64,000 bases of DNA from positions 2,232,001 to 2,296,000 of the forward strand of contig CM077116.1 of NCBI GenBank assembly GCA_039619475.1, written 5' to 3'. Of the stretch, positions 46,561-58,770 are shown piece by piece (position 1 is the first letter of the stretch; every line of letters begins with the position of its first letter). This DNA comes from Icerya purchasi (lineage: Eukaryota > Arthropoda > Insecta > Hemiptera > Monophlebidae). The notes under the pieces were generated by a model. It saw only the letters and a program-made list of their open reading frames with translations, ran no database searches and had not been told where the DNA came from. A program made the position numbers and the translations under genes.

Positions 46561-48026
46561 AATGTTAACAGACAGGTATGGACTTATCTACATACCTTAA
46601 TAGCCAAAATAGAATATTGGTTATACCGAAGAAATCACCTGCTTGAAAGAAAATCGAACGAGCTCCCTACTCTATCTCAACAGTGCACCGTTAATCTTAG
46701 TACATTATAAAAAGTTTAATTTTATAATCCATGATATCTTATCAAGGGTCCATATCCACTTTACTTAAATTTTTACTATCTCAAATGATATACAGAGATT
46801 ATTTAGAATATTCGAATTATATCGCAGGCTACTGGTGGTAAATCTACAGTAAAATATTTATTTTACAGCTTCGAACTGCAAAAGTTGCGTTTAAATCTCT
46901 TCATTATAGAACTCCATTCGTTTTCCTAAGGTACTTTTATTAAAGTGCCTATTTTCTCTTATTACTTTTTCTTCCCTGTCTATTTTCCCAGTAAATAAAA
47001 ATCTCACGGCTATTTTTATATCAATATTTTTTTTTTTTTTTCTGTTTGGTTTCTTAATTGCATTACGTTTAAGGACTCTGCCAAGCTTTGCAGCTTGTCG
47101 GCGTGGTTCTAAAAAATAACACATGCCTTCCTTTTTTATTAGTTAATATAATACAATGTTACTTATACTTAAACGAGTTCGGAGGCATATTACTAGTTAT
47201 CAGTACTACTAACGATTCGTCTTATTTAGATATTCCATGTATCCAGTCTTCGTAATGGTGATGATTATTTTAACCTTTTATTATTGTTATTACATTAAAT
47301 ATTATCTAAACTTAACCTGAAACTTCTTTTACAACAAAAAATAAAAAAGTATAACATTTTCCTAGTAATACCCTTACCTTATATCCTTTCAGAACCTCAT
47401 ACATCCACATATCTTCGCATATATCTGACACATATAGTAATCAATACTTAATGTATACTCGATAGTAAGAACATAATTGTTTTATTAACTTTTAATATTT
47501 TTATTCATAACCCATTTTTTTTATTTCTACTTTGGATGACTTTTTATTTGGCTATAGTTGTTTAATATTTTCCGGTAATGTGTTTAGTAGTTTATGTACA
47601 TAGTATATTTGTTTTAATATTTTCCTCGTGTTTGTTTAATTTACTGAGTTTACGGGTTTTATAATGACGTAATTCCCTGATATTATACTATAATATTCGA
47701 TCTGTTTAATATTCATTATAACAACATAACCCGCAGTGGTTATTTGGTTTATGATACATCCACGATATAATCGACGATTAAGCAGTCTGTGTGTAGTGTT
47801 GTCTCCGATGTGAACGATGGAATTCAGTAAGAATTTTAAATATTTCTGATTTCACAGTTCTTGAAAATGTACAGGTATTTAATAATCTTTTACGATCGTT
47901 TTCTCCCATGCCGACACTTACGAACGAATTATCCTGATCTTAGTAACTGAACTTACCTATTTAAAAAATTATTTTTATATATGTATCGCCTAATATAATA
48001 GATACATCTTAAAATATGTATCTTCG
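46561..48026. other. AT-rich stretch, no gene recognised
   Basis: T run at about 47027-47041. Minus-strand frames (for example 46891-47124, Lys/Arg-rich) have no recognisable motif. Confidence 0.4.
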
Positions 48027-48207
48027 TAATTTATATTATTTTCGGTAAAAGTCACGTCACAAATTTTTTTTCATTGACGTTTCGTCATCAGAACAAAAGT
48101 ACACTGAGCTGGACTTTTTGTTCTGATGATGAATAAAGTAATATTATTTGAAACGTTAAGGGAAAAAAATTGTGATATGCTTTTTACCGAAAATAATAGA
48201 CGAATTA
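48027..48207. repeat. Imperfect hairpin repeat
   Basis: 48027-48098 and 48110-48207 are inverted copies with a gap of about 20 bp in the left arm. It carries gacgtttcgtcatcagaac on the left and gttctgatgatgaa...gaaacgtt on the right. This is the same cat/gatga plus gaaacgt layout as the hairpins at 3.3 and 46.4 kb, though arm sequences otherwise differ. Confidence 0.75.
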
Positions 48208-49703
48208 ATATATAAGTTTTTGACATGGATATATCATGCGGGTAAGGGTCGCCTCGTGATATGTGTACATCAGTCAAACGTGTTACTCTGCTGATATCAT
48301 CACCGTGATCAATCGACTAAAAATTTGAGTTTGTTTGTACTAAAACGAAACGCGTGCATCTCAAAAGACACATCCATGTTACAATATGCTCTGGGATAAA
48401 AGGTACCACATGTTTGTTTTTTTTAAAAATTGCAATAGATTTCGTATCTTGACCGTAATTTTGCCAGTGCATAATAAATCACGATATTTCTTAAAAAACA
48501 ATGGAAATTCTTTGAATTTGAAATATTTTTGACTTCATCTTCCTAATGGAATAAACTCGCAAACCGATCACAAAATAAAACCCTTTAAATTTTACCGCGT
48601 CTATAGTCAATTTTATAGAATCTAGACTCGAATCTAGGACCTCGGGTCCGATACTGAAATTATTGGACAGCTAAATTCGTTTAGTTAGTTTAGCTTTCAA
48701 ATTCGACTTTTTTCCTCATCACTGTACTAAAAGCTTTGCTCTTACTTATCTTTTTTTCTTATCGGGCACTCCGTAAACCGAAAATTGAATTGTTTGTTTC
48801 AAAAAATTTACCGATTCAAAAATCTAGTAGACTAGCAGAGCGTTAAAAGAAAAAAAGTCGAGTGATAAAAAATGGGTTACATTCATTTTTATCTTTGCTA
48901 TTTAATTACTTGCGAAAGAGTTATACAACGAGGAAACAAGGAAAGCGCCGGTTAAAATAAAAAGATTGTTAAAAGGTCCTGTTGGAGGCCGATAAATCGG
49001 AAATCAGGCAAGGATAGGTAAGTTAAAGAAAATCGCGCTGGCTATGTCATCGTTTGAAAATAAATCCCAATTTTGTTATCGGCTAGAGGTTGCTAAAGAG
49101 GGTTATAACATCTCCGGCTAAATGGCTGTTGATGGTACATGCTTGGCCGTTGTTCACTTTTTTATTTTTGTCTTGGCCGTTTTCTTCTATTTGTTTTCCT
49201 CTCTTTACCCACATCCTGAGTTCTTACTGAATTTTCAGAAAACAACTTACCTTTTTCTATTCCTCTACTCTTCACCGCGAAATTGTTTAAAAATAATATT
49301 AGCTTTTTCTGCCACAATAATCTTTTCCCTGACATCTTGTACCGAAAGCTTTCCATATAGTTTTATATATTTCTTCCCTTATTTATTCGTTAGATTTTTT
49401 GCTTGTTTCACATTTTCATCGAGTTTCGTATTTCTCGCGAATCGTTTATTTATTTCATTTTCAGAATTATTCAATAAAAAATTTTACGCATATGCTGAAG
49501 TTACTAGGCGTAATTTGTACTGCGGAATAGTGCGTTAGCTAAAAAAAGAATTTGAAAAAAGAGAATTTTTCACAAAAAAATATAATTTTTTAAGTACCAC
49601 TGCCTCAAGCAATTATTGCATCATAATTAGTCATTAAAAATATTACCGCTGATTTTAGCACGTTCAAGTTTTAAATTCGAAATTAAAACACACAATTCCA
49701 GCT
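48208..49703. other. No gene recognised
   Basis: A 138-codon plus-strand frame (49122-49538) is Phe/Leu/Ser-rich and looks like translated T-rich DNA. A B-box-like agattcgagtc on the minus strand near 48630 may be a very decayed tRNA-like sequence. Confidence 0.4.
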
Positions 49704-49870
49704 TTATATAAATTAAAGCAGGTGCTATCATATGAACACTACGTATATACTACAATGCAATAATTGTGTCTAGAATTCTATATGGAATCCAAATATGGGG
49801 AGAGGCTAAGAAAACAGAAATCAACAAAATAGGTAAAATTCAGAAAAAGTGTTTGCATATATTTATTTAG
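49704..49870 (+). pseudogene. Non-LTR RT thumb remnant
   Basis: YKLKQVLSYEH, then after a one-base shift IVSRILYGIQIWGEAKKTE, KIGKIQKKCL. The run 'RILYGI..WG.A' followed by 'KIQKK.LR' is the post-palm region of Jockey/CR1-type RTs. It differs from the Jockey copies in this window, so it represents another lineage. It ends abruptly at a stop near 49868. Confidence 0.6.
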
Positions 49871-50239
49871 ACATATATTAATTTAGTTTTATTCCTTTTC
49901 GATTTATAAAATAAGCATGATTAAATTTGTAATATGTTCAATCTGAATGATCCCATATCTGGTCTATCTATCTCATTGAGCATCTTCAAGCAGCTGTATG
50001 CCATCTGTTCTGCATAGAATCATTATATTTTCTAGATTGTCATTTTTTCCCTCAATGTGTCTCAAATATTTTAATATCCAACATGTGAGTACATGGGAAA
50101 TACCAAAGCTGAGGGCCATGCCATACACCAAATATGTAATTCTTTGCATGCTGTATACATATGTCCTTAATATTATAAACCAAAACTGGCCAGGCCCAGC
50201 AACTTCCCAACCTCCTTACACTTCAAAGTTTAGGATGAA
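49871..50239. other. AT-rich stretch, no gene recognised
   Basis: Could include 3' sequence of the RT remnant; no tail seen. Confidence 0.35.
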
Positions 50240-50570
50240 GCCTCTAGAATACTAAGTTATGCAGGAGACCCAGTAACACATCAGCGTCATAGCAGTCAAC
50301 ATTACAGTGTCTGAAATATTAACCATGCAGAAGGCGCAATATCACAGGAAATACCAGTGAGGAACTAGCCTGCTCTTACATTAAAGTCGCTGGAATATTA
50401 AATATATAGAAGACTCAATATCGTACCAGCATCTTATCAATACAAGGAACTATTCTGTCCTTACATTAAAGTCTCGAGAATACTAACTTAGGTAGGAAGC
50501 CAAATGTAGCACAAGCATCACAACAGAACAAGAAACTACTAACACCAACATTACAGCCTCTGGAATGTAT
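50240..50570. repeat. Degenerate ~85-bp minisatellite, four units
   Basis: Units start at 50240, 50307, 50386 and 50471, with a partial fifth at 50556. Each begins with a g(c/t)ctctggaatact-like block and ends with acattaca or acattaaa. The last two full units are 85 bp; the first two are shortened (67 and 79 bp). Divergence between units is substantial, so the array is old. Confidence 0.7.
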
Positions 50571-51539
50571 CTGATCATGTCTATGTGATTTGAAAGATGC
50601 GCCATTGTATGTATATCCAAAATAGCCGCAGTATTAATATTTATGAGCGAATATATTTTAGCATATAAATTTCAAGGTTATTTTACATACACCCAACCAA
50701 AATAATCTCAATTCTATGTAAGGGGTGTGTCTCAGCAACTAGGTTTTTAAACTACTAGTAAGCTTTACTAAGCTGTTTAATAATGTGCTTCTGAACTTGT
50801 GCTTAGTTTGAATCTAATCAAAACTGATTAGTCTACTAATTTGTACTACTATGTTCAATCATTCCCAATTTCATGCATGTGTTGTGCTGATAATGATAAT
50901 GATGATATTGATGTATGTAAACATGTATGTGTGTGTTCATGTTATATGATAAGCAAATACCAACTAATTTTCAAACAATGTCACGCACAACAGTGTATGA
51001 ATATATATTACTATCTTCTCTCCCCATTTATCTATAACTGATGTATAATCAGTCAAGACAATTCACTCATTAACATATACAGTTTGTTATACAACATTAT
51101 TTACCTAATAATGCGTTTGTATTGTAATGTATTTTCCTTTCTTTAACCTTACTGAGGCATGAGGTAAGCAGGAACAAAAATAATAAACATATAAAACAAA
51201 AAAAACACGACAATCCAAAAATAGAACGCTACTCCGCCACTCACCGCGATTCGACTCACCGTGTCTCTCGAGCGGGACGTCCAGCGAGTTCATGTAAATA
51301 AGAAAGCATAATTTGCATGGTAAATAAAAAAAAAATTATTTTATTTCGTAACAGGGACGGACAACGGATAAAACAAAACAAAACAAAATGATTCACAAAG
51401 CATTCGCCGGAAAAATTATAAATTACAACGAAACGAAATTATTCTAATGGCGACTAGAAAAAACGAGTTCTTCACATGAAATAATGCTGTAACGACTTGA
51501 CCGAAAAACAAAGAATATACATCAAGTATAAACTAGTCA
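50571..51539. other. No gene recognised
   Basis: AT-rich. A minus-strand frame starting at 51293 (MNSLDVPLERHG) runs into a donor-like GTGAGT at about 51256; too short to call an exon. A cgtaaca at 51351-51357 and tgtaacg at 51489-51495 resemble LTR ends but could not be joined into an element. Confidence 0.35.
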
Positions 51540-51589
51540 ACCCACGGAGGTAAAACGGTATGGTCGCATACCACTATCAGGGCTTCTAC

Positions 51590-53371
51590 TGTGCCGTCAA
51601 ATGCTTTGGTTATTACCTTGGTCTCGGCCAATCTCATCACTAAAGTTTGGTTGGCAGTTCTTCAGTTTTCTTTGGATAGCGATCATCTACCCGTTAATAT
51701 ATTAAAATAGATATTAATAATAATATCCCTTACAAGTGTGAAAATAAATTTATGGATCGTTGGCAGATATCGGAGGAAGGGTTAAGCAGGTTTACGTCAG
51801 GATTCGTTATGCAATAACATGCTACTGTCTTCTATTGAGGAGCATTTATTATGCGATGCATTTATGGAGGCGATTAATAGGGCTATTAATATCTGTGCGT
51901 ATCGAAGCAAACCCTATCTTGGTAAACATCTCCCTGCTCCCTGGTGGAATTTGAATTATGTTAAATTAACTAACGAAAAAAACCGACTGTATGGAGTATT
52001 CCGTAAGAGTAAAAGTATATTAGATTACTTGAATTATAAAAAACAGGAGGCAGTCGCGCGGCTATATATATTGAAAGGTAAGGTTTTGAGTTGAAGAAAA
52101 CGTATTGCTTCGTTAAATAGGAATAGCCTGGTGAACACTGTTTGGTCAAAACTTAAAAGAATTAGTCGGAGATTTGATGAAAAAGATGAGTGTATTTTTA
52201 AGTCTTTTGATTGGATTGATAATTTTATCGATCGAATAGCGTCTGATTATGTTCCTAAGCCACAAGAAAAAATGTTTGAAAGTTGCCAATCTTCGGGTTT
52301 GAGTGTCCATGGTTTAACAGCACCCATCACATTACAGGAGGTGAAACACTCGCTATCCTTTAAAAAAGATTCAAGCCCGGGCTCAGACAAAATATCTTAT
52401 CGAATTCTAAATCATTTTCCTTTTACAGCTATAATGACATTACATATAGATGCTTTAACCATATTTTCAGGTCTTATAATGTGCTTGGTGGTTTGAAAGA
52501 ATTTAAAGTTATAGCTGTTAAAGAACATAATAAACCCTTGAATGAAGCAGGGCCATATCGGCCAATCTCGTTGGGCTCTTGCCTCCGAAAATCACTTGAG
52601 AGGATTATAAAGAATAGACTCATCTGGTGGTTGGAACATTGCGATGCCTTTCCGCCTAATATGTTTGGGTTCAGGAACGGGATAGGCAGTATGGACTGCA
52701 TAGCTACATTAGTAGGCGATATTTATCTATCGTTTATTTAGAGTATATATCTGGTTTCTTGCTTTCTAGATATTTCTAATGCTTTTGATAGTGTTCACCT
52801 ACAAAATTTATATTATACGTTAATGGAATTATGGATTCCTATATTATTTGCCAGATTCATTTTTAATTTGTTCTTCGATAGGAAAATCATCTTTTCTCAT
52901 CCTGTACGAGGAGATATGTTCCGAACGATTTTCTTAGGGTTGTGCCAAAGTTCCTTACGTAGTCCTGTGCTTTTTAATATTTATGTATTGAAACCTATAA
53001 AAGTTAATATTGGTAACATCCGAATTTTATCATTTGCAGATGATATGGTGCTGTTTAGTTTCATCAGAATTTAAGAGAAGCTTCCCAGATTCTAAACGAT
53101 GATTTGGTGGGAGTTCGTGATACCTTAACAAAGTTGATTCTTACTATCTCGGCAGAAAGTGTGTTAATATGGTTTTCGCTTATAGAACTATTGACCCAAT
53201 TCCTTTACGCTCAGAATAGTACTCGTACTTAGGGTGTGTACTGGATTCAAGGTTTACCTGGAGGAAGCATATTAATTATATTAATGTAACATATTTCTAA
53301 ACGAATTGGCTTGTTTAAAACATTAGGCAATATTATTTGGGGCAGTGATTCACGAGTTTTGAGCATTATAT
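51590..53371 (+). pseudogene. I-like element: endonuclease end and RT
   Basis: Starts with SNALVITLVSANLI and LDSDHLPVNI, the final motif of the AP-type endonuclease. After a linker with WWNLNYVKLTNEKN come RT blocks: SSPGSDKISY, GPYRPISLGSCLRKSLE, NMFGFRNGIGSMDC, FLDISNAFDSVHLQ (motif A), a damaged motif B (GLCQSSLRSPVLFNIYV instead of GLPQGS) and SFADDMVLFS (catalytic pair intact). A YLGCVLDSRFTW block follows. Several stops and frameshifts (near 52094, 52490, 52741, 53074, 53220). The segment ends at the LTR-like insertion in the middle of a codon run that resumes at 54141. Confidence 0.8.
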
Positions 53372-54140
53372 TGTTACGTTTCCGCTCTCTTCAATTAAAT
53401 TTTAAACTCATTCGGGCGCCATTGAAGAAAATATTCTTCAAAATTAAAAAACACTTAAACCAAAAGAGGAAAGAGAAGCCTTTCCTACTCACTGCAGAGC
53501 GGTCCACAGTGTCCCTTGCTCAATACGCCTACTATGCGAACGCCAATCACGAGAATTGGACTTAAAACCGAAAGAACAAAAAACGAAATTAAATAAAATA
53601 ATAAAAAAAAAGTGATATATTTCCGGTATCGCGGTTATTCTACTCGACTAGTTCTTCTAAATACAACGTGCGACAAAACCATTACCGATCAATCACGACG
53701 CTGATCAGACGGCGAGGAAAAAATAAGAAACCCGTGGCTACGAAAAACACGTCTATTTATATGCAATATTTTGCGCTGCCGAGTAATTGTCTAAGCATCG
53801 CTTCTAATAAGAAATTTCTCATCAATCGCATACCTTTTTAAAATGACTAATATTTAGTCGCAAGCTTCGGTATACACCGTGACGCCATTCATACTCGCTT
53901 TTATTGCTAACATAAACGCACACACATCGGCTTACGTCTTAGCGAGTTCGCCAGATTGCTCGGAATTTCTCAAATGTAACCCGTGATTAAGTTGTAACAA
54001 AAATTCCACATTTTCGAACTCCGTACATATGTACATCGCTAACCTCTCTTAAAATATGCACGCAAACTATTCACAATTCTTCATTTTCCCTATATATATA
54101 TTATTTAAATTAAAAGAACCAGCTTATTTGGTTCGTTACA
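53372..54140 (-). mobile_element. Solo-LTR-like insertion, 769 bp
   Basis: Ends are TGTTACG and CGTTACA (TG...CA), flanked by the 4-bp repeat atat (53368-53371 and 54141-54144). Removing the block and one atat restores the I-like RT frame (LSII joined to YKGYIRSIIYYG), so the boundaries are firm. The minus strand carries TATAAATAG (53761-53753), suggesting that orientation. There is no long open frame. A TG...CA block with a 4-bp target duplication fits an LTR of a Gypsy-type element left after recombination; the parent family is not identified. Confidence 0.75.
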
Positions 54141-54631
54141 ATATATAAGGGATATATTAGAAGTATAATTTACTATGGTTCCATTTTGTTTAGCAACTGC
54201 TCCATTAACTATCAAAATAGGCTGAACGTCCTCCAAAACATCTGCGTTAAGGTAATCGTTGGCGCTTATAGTTCTCCCTCAGTAGATGCCATTGAGGCTG
54301 AAACCAATATATTACCATTGGAAATTAGATTTTCCATTCTGTGTGAAAAATTCTTATTAAAACACAATCCGGTAGACCACTATAATTTAATTAGTAAGTT
54401 CGAAGAAATCGATGTTAGTTGGAGATTTAATTCAAAAAAAAATCCACAGTTGGCTTTGTCGGCTCTAAGACTACACGACTTTACATTGGTTACTCTTAAT
54501 GATTCTTCTTTAACATATTTCTCCATGCTCCATGGTCATAGTTTCTTCACCCCACAAGTTGATGTTTTCTCTTTCTCTTATCTAAAGGATTTAAGTACCA
54601 GCTATAATTTAAATAATCTATTTTATAGTAT
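54141..54631 (+). pseudogene. I-like element: RT thumb and linker
   Basis: Open frame continuing from 53371, with YGSILFSNC, YQNRLNVLQNICVKVIVGA and ETNILPLEIRFSIL, all typical of the post-palm region of I/Jockey-type RTs ('LQNRALR..LGA', 'E....PL..R'). It stays open for about 160 codons to the RTE insertion, then continues in frame at 58101. Confidence 0.8.
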
Positions 54632-54659
54632 TTATTATTATTTATTAAGTTTGACAGTC

Positions 54660-57600
54660 CTAGGACTGGTTTAACTCCATGGTAAGCCTTTTCCAACCCC
54701 TCCGATTCTCCGCAGTTCTTTTCATTTTCCAGTATCGGTTTGTGCCTGCGTCCTTCACCAACCCGCTGATAAATGTGTTCCTCGGTCTACCACGTCTTCT
54801 GTTTCCCTGAATTTGTCCTTCTATTACATCGCGAAGGAGACCGCCGTGTCTGAGTACATGTCCCATCCAGTTTAATCGTGGTTTCTGTATCGAATGGACC
54901 AATGTCCTTTCTTCATCTACTCTCCGTAGTACTTCTGCGTTTGTGGTTTTTTCAGTCCAGCTTATTCTTTGTAATTTCCTCCAACACCACATCTCGAAAG
55001 CCTGCAACTTTAAGATATTCCTTTTATTCAGGGTCCACGTTTCCGCGCAGTACAACGCTACTGGCCACATGCAAGTTTTAACGATGCGCTTACGTATTTT
55101 CAGTGGCATTGACTTTTGGCGTAGTATATTTTGTTTTTCCCGCCAGGCAAGCTTAGCTAGTCTGATTCTTGAGTTTATTTCTATATTTACACTGTATAAG
55201 TCCTCTGTTATTACTTGACCAAGATATTTAAATGCTTGCACCTGCTGGATTTTCTGACCCTCTATGTCTAGTTGAAAACGTTTAGGTTGTTTGCCAATCA
55301 TCATTGTCTTTGTTTTGTTGACGTTTATTTCTAATCCAAACCGTTTTCCTGTATCATTTAAGGTCTGCACCATTCTCTGCAACATTTTCGGAGAGTCAGC
55401 AATTATAACCTGATCATCGGCAAATTTTATAGTTTGAAGTTTTTCCCCTCCTATGCAAATTCCATATTTGGTTTTTGCTAAACTTAATTTAATCACAAGC
55501 TCCGCATATACATTAAAAAGGAACGGAGATAGCAAACATCCTTGCCGTACTCCTTTATTTATTTTTGCCGGCTTAGATATATCTCCATCTACTCGGATAA
55601 CAGCCGTTTGTTGTGTGTATAAGTTATATATCAGGTTTAATATTCGTTCAGGACATTTTATTTGCTCAAGGAGTGGGAAGAGCCTATGCCAATTGACCCG
55701 ATCGAAGGCTTTAGTGTAATCGATGAAGCACACGTACATCTTCCGATTTATGTTTATCAATCTCTCCCCAATATTCCTTAGCGTCCCTATTGCATCTCTA
55801 GTTGATACGTTCTTACGGAATCCAAATTGCGATTTGTCTAAAAATTGCTCTATATACTTTTCCATCCGCCTTTTTATTATTTGCAACAGTATTTTCGATG
55901 CATGCGGAATAAGACTTATCATTCTATATTCTGTGCATCTAACCGCGGCTGGTTTCTTTGGAATCGGGACAATAACTGATGTACAATGTTCTGCTGGCCA
56001 TGTACCTTTTTGATAGATGTTGGTAACTAATCTAAAAAGCGCGTCGTGAGTTTTCTTTCCACACAGTTTTATCATTTCGGCTGCTATGTTATCAGTACCG
56101 GGTGCTTTATTGTTTTTTAACATTTTAATTGCCGCATCAAATTCGTCCCTTAAAATATTATCACCCGATCATTGATCTAGCTGCGCGTTTGAACTTGGTT
56201 TCCAATTTAATACATCATCATGATATAATTCTTCCACATAGGCCTGCCAGGTTGCTCTTTTTTCTACGCAGTCTATCGCTTCCTTATTATTTTGGCCTTT
56301 TAATGCTGTTATTTTTAGTCCTTTATACCTTCTGCACATACTCTTTATTCTCTTATAAACTAGTTCAGGTTTTCCTTGAGTTTCTAATCTTTCAAGTTCT
56401 TGACACTTTAAATCCCACCATTCTTGTTTTCTTTTCCTACAAGCTCTGTCTATATAATTTTTTAAAGATCGGTATTTCGTTTTTCCTTCTTTACTATTGT
56501 CATTTTTATATTTCCGTTTTTCATCGACCAATTGTAATATTTCTTCTGTGATCCATGGTTTATGTATCGCTCTTTTTGCTTCACCAAGGATCTTTTGTGC
56601 GCTGTTTATTATTGTTGATTTAATACTCCCCCAAATTTGGTCTATGCTTTTATTATCATACAGTTCTTGTGTCTGGTTGTCTGTTTCAATTTGATACTGA
56701 GTTTTTATCTGTTCGTCATTTAATTTGTCCAGATTCCACTTTGTTATTGTTTTATTGCTGATTATCTTTTTAAACTCGAGGTCTGTTTTCATAATCACCA
56801 TAGAATGGTCCGTGTCAGCGTCCGCACCTGGGTATGCCATCGATTTTTTTACTTGGTTTTTATATCTTTGCTTTACCAGTATGAAATCAATCTGATATCT
56901 TTGCTTGTCGCCTGGCGACTTCCAAGTGTACCTTCTTCTTCGATGTGTTTTGTACCATGTGTTGGTGATAATGTACTTGTTTTGTTTACAAAAATCAAGG
57001 AGATAATTACCGCTATTATTTCGAACTCCAAGACCATATTTGCCGGTTATTCCTTTTTCTGCATCTTCTCCGACTATTGCGTTCCAATCTCCCATTATGA
57101 TTACATTATCTCTTGCTTTTGTCTTTTCTAATAATTCCTCCAATTTCTCATATGCTTCTTCTATCTCTCTTTCATCACTGTTAGATGTTGGCATGTAGAC
57201 CTGTATAACTATTAGGTCTACCGGATATGCAGCAAAACGCGCCAGAATAAATCTATTTTCTACCACTCTAACATCTAACAATGACTTTGCTGTTGACTTA
57301 TTTAAAATCAGTGCTACGCCTCCTTGTCCTTTCAAGCTACCGCCATGTATTATTCTATACTCGCCAGAGATAATGTCTCCTTCATCGGTCCATCGTGTTT
57401 CCGCTAATCCAATCATATCTATGTTGTTTCTTTCCATTTCTCTTTTAATTACTTCCAATTTTCCCGTCTTAAGCATGGTTCGTATATTCCATGTTGCTAT
57501 TTTCAAACAGGGGTTTCGTCTGATGACGACCGAAGAAGCCCTGCATCTTCTTAAGCCGGGCACAGCACCAGGAAAATACTCGCTGCTACTGAGGTTGCCG

Positions 57601-57674
57601 GTACGAGTAATTGTGTTTGTGCTTGCCATGGTTACTAGGGAAGGATAATGTGGTGGTTTCCCCTTGCCTTCCAC
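54660..57674 (-). pseudogene. RTE polyprotein: endonuclease and reverse transcriptase with one stop
   Basis: Reading from 57674: endonuclease motifs KIATWNIRTM, GLAETRWTD, MGDWNAIVG, QIDFILV and DTDHSMV, all catalytic residues present (about residues 55-310). The RT follows: NNKAPGTDNI, EYRMISLIPHASKILL, SQFGFRK, FIDYTKAFDRVNW, GVRQGCLLSPFLF, IKFADDQVII (catalytic FADD) and KYLGQVI. A C-terminal block FEMWCWRKLQRISWTEK and GHVLRHG typical of RTE/BovB proteins ends at TAG 54660. The only break is an in-frame TGA at 56169-56171, between the two domains. The frame is the same on both sides, so one point mutation separates it from an uninterrupted ORF. It would nick and copy by target-primed reverse transcription. 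Confidence 0.9.
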
Positions 57675-58091
57675 ATGATTTTCTGTTAGGGTTTACTCCC
57701 TTAGTCGAAAGGACCCGGTTTTAAGGCGCCGAATACTCGCCTACTCGTTCTAGTTTGATAAATTAACCCGATTGGGGCACTTAATCACGAACGAGCTGCT
57801 GATAGTCTGCTGTTTTCAATGCAGTATGAAGCTTAACGGTATTTATTGGTAGGAACACTTTCGACAAGTGAACCCTCCTCCGTTTTCCTATCAGCTGTGT
57901 TTTGTGGGTTCCGATTTAGCTTTCCTAATCAACGCCGAGCCCGCTGAATAGGAAATTGCCACCCTGCACGACGTGAACGTACGGAACTCACGCGGTTGTT
58001 GTTTCGTTTCCCCGTCGGTATGACTGGCACCATATGACGGTCGAGTGACTACTTACTAGAGAAGGTGACTCTAGCTACAACAACCTGTGCG
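57675..58091 (-). other. 5' UTR of the RTE element
   Basis: Lies between the 9-bp duplication and the ATG at 57674 and is richer in G+C than its surroundings. It presumably carries the element's internal promoter, as RTE and Jockey 5' ends do; no specific promoter motif was identified. Confidence 0.6.
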
Positions 58092-58100
58092 TTATAGTAT

Positions 58101-58533
58101 AGCGACTCATAATTGGCCGGGATATGGGTATATATTTACAGATGGGTCAAAAAATTCACATCAAGTTGCTTCTGGTTTTTATATCCCTCACTTAAATATA
58201 ATTACAAAATTTACGCTGCCTCATTTCTCCACAGTTTTCATTTCGGGGAGTGCATGGCAATTATTAAATTTTTATTATTCGCCATTAGGCACAATTTTTC
58301 AGGAAATTTACTTATTTTAAGTGACTCCAAAAGTTGCTTAATGTCTTTTCAAGATTTTTCCTTTAACTTTAAGGCACCCCCGCTTAAAAATAAGATCATA
58401 CTTAATTGAATTGGCGGAAAAGGGGGTTAATATAAAACTGGTGTGGATTCCGGCTCATGTGGGTAATAGATGGTAATAAGATGTGGATAAAGCGCTAAAA
58501 ACAACGGTTGGTGATGAGGTTCTTCACTAATTC
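58101..58533 (+). pseudogene. I-like element: RNase H domain
   Basis: Continues the frame from 54631 with YIFTDGSKNS (first catalytic Asp). After a frame change it gives GECMAI (Glu) and LILSDSKS (Asp); after another, LAEKGVNIKLVWIPAHVGN (final His) and VDKALKTT. All four RNase H signature residues can be seen, spread over three frames. RNase H marks the I/R1-type group rather than Jockey or RTE. Confidence 0.8.
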
Positions 58534-58770
58534 CAAAATTCCCTAGCAAATATATTTTATATTTCATTAAGTTTGCCCACAAAGAATATTGGATTATATA
58601 ATTCATCGGTTAATCATAGAGTAAACCTTCCATGTAAAACAAGTTTGCTCTTGGCTACAAATAATATCGCCTTATATCGGATATTACATACTCATTTATA
58701 ATGTCATCAAAAATTGTAATTTAACCTTGTTCTAATATAATGGCCGATGTGTTGTCTTGCATGTAAGCCC

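Larger units (their letters stand above)
54632..58091 (-). mobile_element. RTE-type non-LTR retrotransposon, near intact
   Basis: 3460 bp flanked by the 9-bp target duplication ttatagtat (54623-54631 and 58092-58100). On the minus strand: 5' UTR of about 417 bp, one ORF of about 1004 codons with a single stop, and a 3' UTR of 28 nt ending in an (AATAAT)-like tail. One ORF, very short 3' UTR and a simple-repeat tail are RTE features. It split an older I-like element, whose frame is restored when it is removed. Confidence 0.9.

Noticed and set aside
48607..48690. tRNA-like sequence on the minus strand (agattcgagtc)
   Set aside because: B-box-like motif present, but A box and stems are too weak to call even a SINE head.
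49122..49538. 138-codon plus-strand frame
   Set aside because: Composition is that of T-rich DNA (Phe, Leu, Ser, Tyr); no signal peptide or regular membrane pattern convincing enough.
51351..51495. cgtaaca and tgtaacg about 140 bp apart, resembling facing LTR ends
   Set aside because: No matching partners, no duplication and no internal element sequence.
53405..53425. TGGCGCCCGAA on the minus strand inside the LTR-like block, like a tRNA primer-binding site
   Set aside because: It lies inside the block, 40-50 bp from its end, not next to it, so it cannot be a normal primer-binding site; a related gggcgcca in the 35-kb block suggests an LTR-internal motif.
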